From contig NZ_JACHCL010000008.1 of NCBI RefSeq assembly GCF_014200725.1, forward strand, positions 107,907-171,906: a stretch of 64,000 nt of DNA, read 5' to 3'. Of this stretch, positions 8,280 through 16,606 are shown piece after piece (position 1 is the stretch's first letter; each line of letters begins with the position of its first letter). The DNA comes from Janthinobacterium silvisoli. GTDB lineage: Bacteria; Pseudomonadota; Gammaproteobacteria; Burkholderiales; Burkholderiaceae_D. The notes under the pieces were generated by a model that had not been told where the DNA came from, made no database searches, and worked only from the letters and a program-made list of their open reading frames with translations. The position numbers and the translations under genes were made by a program.

Positions 8280-9413
8280 TTAGTTGACAACTGTTCTGCG
8301 GGGAATGGAAATTTTTACAACCCAACCGATTTCAGATTGATTTTGAATACTAAGTGATCCTCCATATGAGACAACACTTTGTTTAGCTATTGCCAGAATT
8401 AAGCTAGAACCGATTCTATCTCTGTCAATTTGAGTCGATTGTGAATGCGTGGAATCCACCTCTTGTGAGTCAACGTCACTGCAATTATCTTTTACATCGA
8501 TCTGAATTTGATCACCAGATGCGTAAACAGCAAGAACAACATGATTATTTAGTTGTGTGAACTTAACCGCATTTTGTAAAATTCGCACTAAGGAAATTAG
8601 TAGCAGTGAGCGATTTCCCGAAGTTGCCAAATCAGGATCGACAGGCATCAACCTTAATTCACATTTTATATTTTCACAACTCAGCTCAGCAGAAGATAAA
8701 ACTTCGGCAATAAATGATGAAATTGGAAATGTATTTAGAACGATTTTTTGCCTGACTATCTCATTAATATCATCAACAGAGCTATCGATAAGCCTTCCCA
8801 AATTAAGTATACTTTTTTCAAGTATAACTCCTGTTGATCCGGATAGATTTAATCTGCTAGATTTTGCTGCAGTAAATGCTAACGACGTTGTGCCCAGAAG
8901 ATTGCGTAACTCATGCACGAAGTGCCTTAACCGATCGTTATTTTCTTTCGCTATTTTATTCGCCTCGATCAAGTCACGCTGATAGCTAAATTCAGTAACC
9001 GCATCCGCGGTTGCATTCTCTAAACATCGACTCAAAGTCCGAAATTCGTGTATGGTAAAGGTAATTTTCCGCTCAATTGCCAGATCTGTTATTGACTGGC
9101 AAAGGTCACCATAATCATGAACAACCTGCTTAACTGAAAAGCCAAGAGCCAGCAGCTCTCGAGCGTGTTCCACGGCTGAGATAGCTATTTCAGAAAAAGC
9201 CAAATCTCCATTTTCTGGTCCTGAAATCCCAAATGCAACGATCGATTGCGATGTATTTTCAGCCGCTAATGTTCGAATCAATTGATCCAGGAGCATTGGC
9301 ACCCCATTCAGCAGTTGAAGCTTGGAGGCCATTCGTCCAGGCCGAAGCGCTACTTTCTCACGACATCGAGCAGCAAGATTTGTTCGATTATTAATGAGGA
9401 ACTCATACATCAT
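8280..9413 (-). CDS. Sensor histidine kinase with degenerate ATP-binding boxes
   Basis: This is a soluble 377-residue kinase. The N-terminus (about 1-150; MYEFLINNRTNLAARCREKV, NGVPMLLDQLIRTL) matches the RsbR-D-type N-terminal region found in front of many stress kinases. The H-box is RHFVHELRNLL with His167. The N-box is ILQNAVKFT with Asn281. The G1 box reads DNCSD (309-313) instead of DxGxG, and the G2 box reads GSSLILAIAK (335-344) instead of GxGLGLxI, so ATP binding may be impaired. GGAG stands six bases before the ATG. There is no transmembrane segment. Its likely partners are the BLUF protein as light input and the two-receiver protein downstream on the same strand. Confidence 0.82.
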   Translation of the reverse strand: MMYEFLINNRTNLAARCREKVALRPGRMASKLQLLNGVPMLLDQLIRTLAAENTSQSIVAFGISGPENGDLAFSEIAISAVEHARELLALGFSVKQVVHDYGDLCQSITDLAIERKITFTIHEFRTLSRCLENATADAVTEFSYQRDLIEANKIAKENNDRLRHFVHELRNLLGTTSLAFTAAKSSRLNLSGSTGVILEKSILNLGRLIDSSVDDINEIVRQKIVLNTFPISSFIAEVLSSAELSCENIKCELRLMPVDPDLATSGNRSLLLISLVRILQNAVKFTQLNNHVVLAVYASGDQIQIDVKDNCSDVDSQEVDSTHSQSTQIDRDRIGSSLILAIAKQSVVSYGGSLSIQNQSEIGWVVKISIPRRTVVN

Positions 9414-9846
9414 TGTATGCTCCTATGGGTTTAATTTTCTGCAAGCAACTTGATACCCAAAAAAGCATCCCAGCACCAATTCATATTAGCATAAATTGCA
9501 AAAAAAACATTTAAAAATTAAATCTTTTTGATTTGGTATGAAAATTGCCAAGCATGACTAATTCTTTGCCGCTATGAATTCACTTTTTCAGTAAAGGGTT
9601 AAGCGGCGAACGTTCGAGCGATATCCCTAATGATGGAATTGCAACTGAGTTGAAATGATGATGCTCGTTTTTTCGCAAAACTTCGAACTGTTTGACCTGC
9701 TTTCCACTGCCGGGATCACAGGCCGCCCACATCGACGCGCAGCAGGTTTTGTTAGGTGTTAAAGGCAACGAATAGGCTGATGCAGTAAGCGACCTGATGC
9801 GGATACTTATGCAAGTAAGGCATGAATTCTTGCTATACTCCCGCCC
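9414..9846. other. Intergenic region between kinase and DUF2946 gene
   Basis: The AT-rich composition ends near 9580 and GC-rich DNA resumes. I see no gene. A TATACT hexamer at 9834-9839 could be a -10 element for the DUF2946 gene, but it sits only seven bases before its ATG at 9847, and no good -35 is seen. If this promoter is real the mRNA would be leaderless. Confidence 0.5.
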
Positions 9847-10245
9847 ATGAGGAAATGGACAAGACGGCAGCGCCTGCATATCTGGATCGCGTGTTTCGCG
9901 ATACTGATGAATGCGCTCGTGCCGTCGATTTCCCATGCCCTCAATGCGATGCAGCCGCACGGACAGCAGATCACGCAGATCGAGATCTGTACAGTCGATG
10001 GGGTCAAGTACTTCAATGCCGATGGCACGATCGCGGTCAAGTCGCCGCTCGATTCGGTGCTGCATCATGTCGAGCACTGCCCCTACTGTGTCAGCGATGC
10101 GGCCACGCCGCCCTTGCCCACGACTTTTGCCACGCCCTTGCCTGTGAAAGCTGGCATGGCGCTGTTCCCCGCCCTGTTTTACCTCGCTCCTGAGCCTCTG
10201 TTTACCTGGTCTCAGCCACATTCCCGCGCCCCTCCCTCCGCCTGA
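9847..10245 (+). CDS. DUF2946 family secreted/membrane protein
   Basis: The 132-residue protein has an N-terminal signal or membrane segment (HIWIACFAILMNALVPSISHA, about 11-31). It also has the metal-binding-like motif HHVEHCPYC with Cys78, Cys81 and His73/74/77, which is the hallmark of DUF2946. These small proteins are commonly encoded just upstream of TonB-dependent receptors, as here (receptor starts 166 bases on). A role in handling a metal, perhaps copper, at the envelope is an inference from the His/Cys motif and the neighbour. The Pro-rich C-terminus ends APPSA. No Shine-Dalgarno site precedes the ATG. Confidence 0.8.
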   Translation: MRKWTRRQRLHIWIACFAILMNALVPSISHALNAMQPHGQQITQIEICTVDGVKYFNADGTIAVKSPLDSVLHHVEHCPYCVSDAATPPLPTTFATPLPVKAGMALFPALFYLAPEPLFTWSQPHSRAPPSA

Positions 10246-10410
10246 TCAAAGCTGGCCCTGCTGCATCGCCAGTGAACTGCCGGCTGCAACGCCACTCCAT
10301 ACCTTTACCATTACCTTGCCTGCGCCCGCATGCGCTTGGCCGCCGTCTATATCGCGATGGTGGTCGTGCCTGCCCGCCGCTATGGCCGCTTTCTTGTTCC
10401 AGGAATACCT

Positions 10411-12738
10411 ATGAAATTTGCTTCCCCTAATTCCAGCTTGCTGCTGGCAACGTGCATGGCCTTGTCGGTACAACAAGCCTGGGCCGACGACCAGATACCG
10501 GTCGTGCAAGTCACTGGCAGCACGCCGGACCCGACCGACGTCCGCTCGCCGGCGACGATTGCCAGCGTCACCGCGCGCCAGCTGGCAGAGACCAGCAACG
10601 TCATGAATGTCGAAGATGGACTGAAATATCTGCCCAGCATCCTGGTGCGCAAGCGCTTTGACGGCGATACGCAAGCCCCGCTGGCAACGCGCACCACCGG
10701 CATCAACGCCAGCGCGCGCAGCCTGGTCATGGCCGACGGCGTGATGCTCTCGGCGCTGGTCAATAACAACAACGGCAATGGTTCGCCGCGCTGGTTCATG
10801 GTCGCGCCGGAAGAAATCGAGAGCATCGATGTCATGTACGGCCCGTACTCGGCGGCCTACGCCGGCAATTCCTACGGCGCCGTGGTCAAGCTCAACACCC
10901 GCATGCCGAGACAGTTCGAGGCTAGCGTCAAGCTCAACGCGGCATCGCAAAAGTTTGGCCTGTACGGCACGAATGACCGCTACGGCACGCAAGATATCAG
11001 TACCACTTTGGGCAACCGCGACGGCGCGCTGTCGTGGTTCGTCAGCGCCACTCACCTCGACAGCCACAGCCAGCCGATCACCTTTGGCACGCTGAACCAA
11101 TCAAACAAGCCGGCCGTGCCCGGCGATCCGACGATCCAGGGCGCGTATCCCGACCTGAACCGCACTAACGGCGCGATCCAGGTGCTGGGCGCCGGCAATA
11201 TCACCCACACGGTGCAGGACAGCGCCAAGATCAAGTTGGCCTATGACTTGTCGCGCAACGTCACGGCCGTCTACACGCTGGGCTACTGGCATAACGACGC
11301 CGACGCTGGCACGAACTCTTACCTGAGCACGGCCAGCGGCGCGCCCTATTACGGCGGCGCCAGCGGCAACGTCAATCTCGGCGGCAAATCCTACAGTGCC
11401 AGCAGCGTGGCGGGCCAGTTCTCGGCCAACAGCACCACCCAGCAGCACTGGATGCAAAGCCTGGACGTCAAAAGCCGCCATGGCGCGGCCTGGGACTGGG
11501 ACGTGGTGGCCAGCAATTACCACTACGCCACCGACCTGACGCGCACCTCGACCGGCTTGTTCCCTGCCGCCCAAAACGGTGGTGCTGGCCGCACCGCCGA
11601 CGCTAGCGGCACCGGCTGGTCGACGCTGGACCTGAGCGCCAGCTGGCATCCGGACGGCCTTGCCGGCCCGCATGTGCTCAGCTTCGGCTTGTACGGCGAC
11701 CGGTTCAAGCTGGTCAGCCCGACCTACAACAGTCTCAACTGGACCGACGGTGACGAGGCCAGCCTGTATAGCAACTCGCTCGGCAAGACCCGCACCGAAG
11801 CGCTGTGGCTGCAAGACCAGTGGCGCATTGCGCCCGCGCTGACGGCCACTTTGGGTGCGCGCTACGAGCAATGGCGGGCGTTCGACGGCTACAATTATGC
11901 GACGGCCAGCAACGGCAAGGGTTATGCCGTCACCCAGCCGGCAGTCGAACGCCAGGGCCTGTCGCCGAAGGCATCCCTGAACTGGAAGATAGATCCCTTG
12001 TGGCAAGCCACGCTCTCGTTCGGCAAGGCGCTGCGTTTCCCGACGGTCGGCGAGCTGTACCAGAACGTGCAGACCGGCAGCACTTATACGCAGGCCAATC
12101 CCTTTTTAAAACCGGAAAACGTCAAGTCGGGCGAACTGGCTTTCGAGCGCAACGGCGACGGCAGCAAGCTGCGCTTATCGCTGTTCGAGGAACACGTGAG
12201 CGATGCGCTGATCTCGCAAACCAGCTTCATTACCGGTTACGCCACGCCGGTGTCGTTCACGCAAAACGTCGACAAGACGCGCCAGCGTGGCATCGAGCTG
12301 GTCGGCGAACGCCAGAACGCCTTGATCCCTGGCCTGGACCTGAGCGGTTCGATAACCTATGTCGACGCGCGCATCCTGGCCAACAGCAGCTACGTGCCCA
12401 CCACTGCCGGCGCGACTTCAGTCGGCGCGCACACGCCGTATATACCAGAGTGGCGCGCCACGGCCATGGCGACTTACCGGCCGACCGACAAATGGGCCAT
12501 CACCCTGGCGGCCCGCTATAGCGGCAAGCAATACGGCACGGTCGACAATACCGACATCAACGGCCACACCTACACCGGTTTCGAAGGGTTCATGGTGGCC
12601 GACCTGCGCGTGCACTACCAGTTCAGCCGCCAATGGAGCCTGGCCGGCGGTGTCGATAACCTCAACAACCGAAACTATTACCTGTATCACCCGTTCCCGC
12701 AGCGGACCGTGTTTACAGAACTGAAGTTCAGCTACTAA
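10411..12738 (+). CDS. TonB-dependent outer membrane receptor
   Basis: The 775-residue receptor has a signal peptide (MKFASPNSSLLLATCMALSV, cut after AWA). A TonB-box-like IPVVQVTG comes next, then the plug domain (SPATIASVTARQLAETSNVM, EEIESIDVMYGPYSAAYAGN) and a 22-strand-type barrel ending in an aromatic residue (KFSY), as outer membrane proteins do. It takes up a substrate energised by TonB-ExbBD. The plug and the lack of a siderophore-specific extension, plus the DUF2946 protein upstream, fit a metal receptor of the copper/OprC kind, but the substrate is not proven. The start at 10411 follows AGGAAT with proper spacing; the longer open frame from 10330 would place non-signal sequence first. 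A terminator follows 15 bases after the stop. Confidence 0.9.
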   Translation: MKFASPNSSLLLATCMALSVQQAWADDQIPVVQVTGSTPDPTDVRSPATIASVTARQLAETSNVMNVEDGLKYLPSILVRKRFDGDTQAPLATRTTGINASARSLVMADGVMLSALVNNNNGNGSPRWFMVAPEEIESIDVMYGPYSAAYAGNSYGAVVKLNTRMPRQFEASVKLNAASQKFGLYGTNDRYGTQDISTTLGNRDGALSWFVSATHLDSHSQPITFGTLNQSNKPAVPGDPTIQGAYPDLNRTNGAIQVLGAGNITHTVQDSAKIKLAYDLSRNVTAVYTLGYWHNDADAGTNSYLSTASGAPYYGGASGNVNLGGKSYSASSVAGQFSANSTTQQHWMQSLDVKSRHGAAWDWDVVASNYHYATDLTRTSTGLFPAAQNGGAGRTADASGTGWSTLDLSASWHPDGLAGPHVLSFGLYGDRFKLVSPTYNSLNWTDGDEASLYSNSLGKTRTEALWLQDQWRIAPALTATLGARYEQWRAFDGYNYATASNGKGYAVTQPAVERQGLSPKASLNWKIDPLWQATLSFGKALRFPTVGELYQNVQTGSTYTQANPFLKPENVKSGELAFERNGDGSKLRLSLFEEHVSDALISQTSFITGYATPVSFTQNVDKTRQRGIELVGERQNALIPGLDLSGSITYVDARILANSSYVPTTAGATSVGAHTPYIPEWRATAMATYRPTDKWAITLAARYSGKQYGTVDNTDINGHTYTGFEGFMVADLRVHYQFSRQWSLAGGVDNLNNRNYYLYHPFPQRTVFTELKFSY

Positions 12739-12752
12739 GCGAGCAGGCCCTG

Positions 12753-12784
12753 CCGCGCCTGCAGCGAGGGCGCGGCTGTTTTCC
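12753..12784 (+). terminator. Intrinsic terminator after TonB receptor
   Basis: A CCGCGCC arm (12753-12759) pairs with GGCGCGG (12769-12775) around a 9-base loop, followed by CTGTTTT. Confidence 0.75.
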
Positions 12785-12869
12785 ATTAAAGCATCTCAAA
12801 CAAATGAATCAATATCTGAGCTGTGCCTGCTACCATCGGGGAGTTACTTAGCCCTAAAGGATGCCCTAC

Positions 12870-13301
12870 ATGTCCCCACAATCAAACTGGATCACCTACG
12901 CCCTCGCTTCCGCCGTCTTCGCAGCCTTGACGGCGCTGTTTGGCAAGCTGGGCGTGGTTGGGCTCAATTCCAACCTGGCGACGTTCATCCGCACGGTGGT
13001 GATACTGGCGGTGATCGGCGGCATCGTGTCCCTGCGCGGCGAATGGCAAAATCCATCCAGCATCAGCACGCGCAGCTGGCTGTTCCTGGTGCTGTCGGCG
13101 ATAGCCACCGGTCTGTCGTGGCTGTGTTACTACCGCGCGCTGCAGCTGGGGCCGGTCAGCAAGGTGGCGCCGCTGGACAAACTCAGCGTGGCGCTGGCTA
13201 TCGTATTTGGCATCGTATTTCTCGGCGAAACCCTGACCTGGCCGGTGGCGCTGGGTGGCGGACTGATTGTCGCCGGGTCCATCATCATGGTGGTTTTCTA
13301 G
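12870..13301 (+). CDS. Single-domain EamA/DMT-type transporter
   Basis: The 143-residue membrane protein has four to five hydrophobic helices and one EamA domain (WITYALASAVFAALTALFGKLG to FLGETLTWPVALGGGLIVAGSIIMVVF). Usual DMT exporters carry two such domains; this half-size form resembles SMR-like or YddG-half proteins that work as dimers. AAAGGA ends nine bases before the ATG at 12870, so I prefer it over the in-frame ATG at 12861, which abuts the ribosome site. The substrate is unknown. AlaX follows 90 bases later on the same strand. Confidence 0.85.
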   Translation: MSPQSNWITYALASAVFAALTALFGKLGVVGLNSNLATFIRTVVILAVIGGIVSLRGEWQNPSSISTRSWLFLVLSAIATGLSWLCYYRALQLGPVSKVAPLDKLSVALAIVFGIVFLGETLTWPVALGGGLIVAGSIIMVVF

Positions 13302-13391
13302 TCATCCACCAAACACCCGTCAATTTTTTACAAGCGCCGCCCTGCCCGCCTTCCCTAAAATCTGCATTCAAGATTCCATGAGGGCATAGAA

Positions 13392-14024
13392 ATGACGCAG
13401 CGTATTTACTTCAATAGCGACCAGTTAAGCATGCACAGCCAGGTGCTGAGTTGCACGCCGGCCGACTCTGGCCAGTTCAACGTGGTGCTGGCCGCCACCT
13501 TGTTCCATCCGCAAGGCGGTGGTCAGCCTTCCGACATGGGGACCATCAACGGCATAATTGTAAGCCGGGTGCTTCAGCAGGACGAGCTTGTGATCCATGT
13601 GACGGAGGCGGCGATCGCGCCTGGCGAGGTGGAAATTACCGTGCTGGCAGAGTCGCGCCAGTTGCACGCCCGCCTGCATTCCGCCGGCCATCTGCTGGCG
13701 AACGTGATCGAGCCGCTGGGCTGGCGCGCCGTCAAGGGACATCACTGGCCTGGTGAAGCGCGCGTGGTGTTCGAGCGCACGGCTGCGGCCCAGGAGCTCG
13801 ATGCCGATAAGGTGCAGGCAGCCGTCAATGCGCTAATCCAGCGCGATATGCCCAGGAACATCGATATGGGCAGCGACAAGCGCATGCTGGGCTTTGGTTC
13901 TCTGCCGATGACGGCGTGCGGCGGCACGCATGTGGCTTCCGCCGGCCAGATCAAACAGTTCGTTTTACTCAAGATGAAAGAGAAAAAGGGCCAGCTATCG
14001 GTGCAGTATGAGGTGGCCGAATAG
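13392..14024 (+). CDS. AlaX-type alanyl-tRNA editing protein
   Basis: The 210-residue stand-alone homologue of the AlaRS editing domain hydrolyses Ser- or Gly-tRNA(Ala) mistakes. The zinc/active-site pattern is complete: HSAGH with H96 and H100, and CGGTHV with C176 and H180. FHPQGGGQPSD (about 39-48) is the conserved glycine-rich loop. The length fits AlaX proteins without the N-terminal extension of the long forms. It lies downstream of an EamA protein and convergent with an AraC regulator; their link to editing is unclear. Confidence 0.92.
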   Translation: MTQRIYFNSDQLSMHSQVLSCTPADSGQFNVVLAATLFHPQGGGQPSDMGTINGIIVSRVLQQDELVIHVTEAAIAPGEVEITVLAESRQLHARLHSAGHLLANVIEPLGWRAVKGHHWPGEARVVFERTAAAQELDADKVQAAVNALIQRDMPRNIDMGSDKRMLGFGSLPMTACGGTHVASAGQIKQFVLLKMKEKKGQLSVQYEVAE

Positions 14025-14033
14025 GCAGGGTTA

Positions 14034-14837
14034 CTAATACTGCGACGGCGCGACGCCATAGGCGCTGCGAAAAGCCCGGTTGAAATGGCTCTGGTCGTAG
14101 AAACCCACCGCATGGGCGACCTGGGTCAGGTCCTGGCGGGCGGCTGTCATCAGGGTACAGGCGCGTTCCAGGCGCAGCCGCACCAGCCAGGCATGCGGCG
14201 TCATGCCGGTGGTGCGCTTGAACAGTTTCAGGAATTTGAAACGCTCGATACCACACAGGGCGGCCAGTTCATCGAGCGAGAGTTTGTCGGCCAGCCGGGC
14301 TTCGCAATACTCACGCACGCGCGTGCGCTGGCTTGCCGACAATTCACCATGGACCATCTCCGGCGTCCTCAAGCGGGTACGCGACAGCAAATGTTCCAGC
14401 AGGGTCAGCCAATCGGCTTGCAGCTGCAGCGGCGACGCTGTTTCGCCGTCCTGGAAGGCTGCATGCAGCCTGGACAGGCGATACGCTGCGGCTGGATCGA
14501 GCAGGACGACGTCACCGAGCTGTCCGCCTGAGCCAGAAATTTCCTGGGCCAGGCCATTGAGTATCTCGGGCGCGACCCGGAATGTCTTCAAGGTATAAAA
14601 ACCATCGTCGGCGCTGAAGCCGTCATGCATTTCGCCGGGCGGCATCAGCTGGATAGTACCTGGCGTGAGCACCATGTTTTCGCCATGCAGCACCTGGCGT
14701 TGCACGCCCTCGGTAATCACGCCGATGTGATAATCGAGGTGAAAGTGCCGCTTGAAGCGAAATTTCGCCAGGCGTGCCTCGCCCAGTACCAGGCCTGGTA
14801 GTTGATGGCTGCGGCTGTATTGGACCTGGTCTTTCAT
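14034..14837 (-). CDS. AraC-family transcriptional regulator
   Basis: The 267-residue protein has an N-terminal cupin-type sensor (HFHLDYHIGVITEGVQRQVLHG, PGTIQLMPPGEMHDG). Two helix-turn-helix motifs lie in the C-terminal 100 residues (LSLDELAALCGIERFKFLKLFKRTTGMTPHAWL and LTQVAHAVGFYDQSHFNRAFRSAYGVAPSQY). This architecture is common for regulators of small exporters, and the EamA protein across AlaX may be one target. An upstream TTG at 14870 would extend it; I chose the first ATG. Confidence 0.88.
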   Translation of the reverse strand: MKDQVQYSRSHQLPGLVLGEARLAKFRFKRHFHLDYHIGVITEGVQRQVLHGENMVLTPGTIQLMPPGEMHDGFSADDGFYTLKTFRVAPEILNGLAQEISGSGGQLGDVVLLDPAAAYRLSRLHAAFQDGETASPLQLQADWLTLLEHLLSRTRLRTPEMVHGELSASQRTRVREYCEARLADKLSLDELAALCGIERFKFLKLFKRTTGMTPHAWLVRLRLERACTLMTAARQDLTQVAHAVGFYDQSHFNRAFRSAYGVAPSQY

Positions 14838-14893
14838 GCTGGGCTGGCGTTGCTTCTCTGAAAAGGACAAGCAGATTTTACGCCTGTCGTTTG

Positions 14894-15061
14894 CCGGAGG
14901 CTAGCCAGGCAACAAACGCCGCCGCAGTGACCTTGCGCGCCTACCGCGACAACTTCCCTGCCTTTGCGCTGTATGCCAGCCTTGGAATTTTGGCTGTTGA
15001 ATCGGCGTCCAGTGCCGACATTTTGTTCATGCGCGCTGATGTCTCCCAGCCCATTGACTGA
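14894..15061 (+). pseudogene. Remnant of a GNAT acetyltransferase C-terminus
   Basis: The plus-strand frame ending TGA at 15059-15061 reads AAAVTLRAYRDNFPAFALY, then ASLGI. This is the NxxAxxLYxxxGF signature that closes the GNAT acetyl-CoA fold. The preceding acetyl-CoA loop and N-terminal half are missing, and the upstream bases belong to the AraC gene on the other strand. It is a decayed tail, not an active gene. Confidence 0.55.
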
Positions 15062-15088
15062 CTGGGCACTCTCTTATAAAATGAGAGT
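15054..15088 (+). promoter_or_regulatory. TetR promoter with operator over the -10
   Basis: TTGACT (15054-15059) and TAAAAT (15077-15082) are 17 bases apart. The perfect inverted repeat ACTCTC-N9-GAGAGT (15068-15088) overlaps the -10. This suggests autorepression by the TetR protein encoded 32 bases downstream. Confidence 0.6.
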
Positions 15089-15119
15089 ATCAAAAATCAG
15101 CATTATTAATCAAGCAACC

Positions 15120-15686
15120 ATGGCCAGACCAAAAAGTGAAGAACGACGCGCCGCCATCATGGCAGCGGCAAGCCGCGTGATCGCCAGCCAGGGGCTCAGT
15201 GCGCCCACGGCTGTGATCGCCAAGGAAGCCGGCGTATCGAATGGCTCGCTGTTCACCTACTTCGAGACCAAGACTGCGCTGCTGAACGCGCTGTATCTGG
15301 AATTGAAGGTCGACCTGAGCGCGGCGGCGCTGAAAGGCTTGCCTGTCGACCGCGATATTCGCAGCCAGATGCTGCAGCTATGGCGCAACTGGTTGCGCTG
15401 GACAGCGTCCGCCCCCGAAAAACGCCGGGCGCTGGCACAGCTGGGCGTATCCGATGAAATTACGGCACAAACGCGGCAGGCTGGCATGGAGGCAACGGCG
15501 GGTATGGCGGCTTTTATCGAACGCAGCCGCCAGCAAGGACCGCTGCGCGACGCCCCCCTGGGTTTTGTGGGCGCCATGCTCAGTTCCATTGCCGACGCGA
15601 CCGTCGATTTCATGATCGCCGATCCGGCTAATGCGGAACAGCACGGCATGACGGGTTTTGAAGCAGCCTGGCGTTTACTAAGCTAA
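15120..15686 (+). CDS. TetR-family transcriptional regulator
   Basis: The 188-residue protein begins MARPKSEERRAAIMAAASRV. It has the TetR helix-turn-helix (about 10-55: GLSAPTAVIAKEAGVSNGSLFTYFETKTALLNALY) and a variable ligand domain. The ATG at 15120 follows the operator-containing promoter; the longer upstream frame starts inside the GNAT remnant and is not credible. It most likely controls itself and the SDR gene starting 91 bases downstream, where a second palindrome is found. The ligand is unknown. Confidence 0.9.
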   Translation: MARPKSEERRAAIMAAASRVIASQGLSAPTAVIAKEAGVSNGSLFTYFETKTALLNALYLELKVDLSAAALKGLPVDRDIRSQMLQLWRNWLRWTASAPEKRRALAQLGVSDEITAQTRQAGMEATAGMAAFIERSRQQGPLRDAPLGFVGAMLSSIADATVDFMIADPANAEQHGMTGFEAAWRLLS

Positions 15687-15726
15687 GTGGGAAGACTGAA
15701 ACTTTCAGCTTAAGTTTCATTTATTA

Positions 15727-15748
15727 AATGACTGACTAGTCAAACATT
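15727..15748. promoter_or_regulatory. Palindromic operator between TetR and SDR genes
   Basis: The core TGACTAGTCA (15733-15742) is a perfect 10-base palindrome. It is extended symmetrically by AATG (15727-15730) and CATT (15745-15748). It lies 29 bases before the SDR start, so it is a good candidate binding site for the upstream TetR protein. Confidence 0.55.
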
Positions 15749-15776
15749 TTCATATTTCAATATTGGAGTGAACAAC

Positions 15777-16604
15777 ATGAAAACGAACACCAGCAGCAAA
15801 GCAGTGGCCCTGGTGACGGGCGCCTCCTCCGGCATGGGCAAGGACTTTGCCCTGCGTCTGATCAATGAAGGCTACGAAGTCTATGGCGCCGCGCGGCGGA
15901 TAGACAAAATGGCGGACATCAAGGCGGCGGGCGGTCATATCCTGGCGCTGGACGTGACCGATGACAGCTCCATGTCGGCGGCGGTACAGCAGATTATCAA
16001 AGAACAAGGCCGCATCGACGTGCTGATCAATAACGCCGGTTATGGCCAGTTTGGCGCACTGGAAGACGTGCCGCTGGACGAAGGACGGCGCCAGATGGAA
16101 ACCAATCTGTTCGGCGCGGCCCGCCTGGTCCAGCTTTGTTTGCCGCATATGCGGGCACAGCGCTACGGCCGCATCATTAACATTTCCTCGATCGGCGGCA
16201 AGCTGGCCACGCCGCTGGGTGGCTGGTACCACACGTCCAAATACGCGCTGGAAGGCTATTCCGATGCCTTGCGTAATGAGGTGCGCCCCTTCGGTATCGC
16301 CGTGGTCGTGATCGAACCAGGCGGCGTCGAATCGGAATGGGCTGGCATCGCGGTGGAAGAGGCAAGCCGGTATTCCGCCAATGGTGCTTATGCCGGCCTG
16401 GTAAACAACTTTGGCAAGATACAAGGAAAAACTGCGCAAGCACCCGCCAAATTGATCAGCGACCTGATCGTCAAGGCCCTGCGAGCCAAACAACCCAAGG
16501 CGCGCTACCACGGCGGCACCCTGGCAGCACCGCTGCTTTTCCTGCGCTGGATATTGTCCGACCGTATGTTTGACCGCCTGATTTCCAAGGCGATGCAGGG
16601 TTGA
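15777..16604 (+). CDS. Short-chain dehydrogenase/reductase
   Basis: The 275-residue oxidoreductase carries TGASSGMG (dinucleotide loop), NNAG (LINNAGYGQFG), catalytic Ser in NISSIGG and YxxxK in YHTSKYALEGYSDALR. This subgroup (oxidoreductase/SDR with ALEDV, GRxxxxxSxxG) acts on retinol-, steroid- or quinone-like substrates in other bacteria; the substrate here is not known. GGAG lies eight bases before ATG 15777. It is the likely target of the TetR regulator just upstream, and a small membrane protein gene begins within three bases of its stop. Confidence 0.92.
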   Translation: MKTNTSSKAVALVTGASSGMGKDFALRLINEGYEVYGAARRIDKMADIKAAGGHILALDVTDDSSMSAAVQQIIKEQGRIDVLINNAGYGQFGALEDVPLDEGRRQMETNLFGAARLVQLCLPHMRAQRYGRIINISSIGGKLATPLGGWYHTSKYALEGYSDALRNEVRPFGIAVVVIEPGGVESEWAGIAVEEASRYSANGAYAGLVNNFGKIQGKTAQAPAKLISDLIVKALRAKQPKARYHGGTLAAPLLFLRWILSDRMFDRLISKAMQG

Positions 16605-16606
16605 AC

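Noticed and set aside
9580..10221. Long minus-strand open frame (213 codons)
   Set aside because: It lies mostly opposite the DUF2946 gene, whose signal peptide and CPYC motif are convincing; the antisense frame has no domain and Arg/His-rich composition typical of shadows.
15697..15719. Inverted repeat TGAAACTT-N7-AAGTTTCA after the TetR gene
   Set aside because: It is AT-rich with no U-tract, so a weak terminator at best; transcription probably continues or restarts at the SDR promoter.
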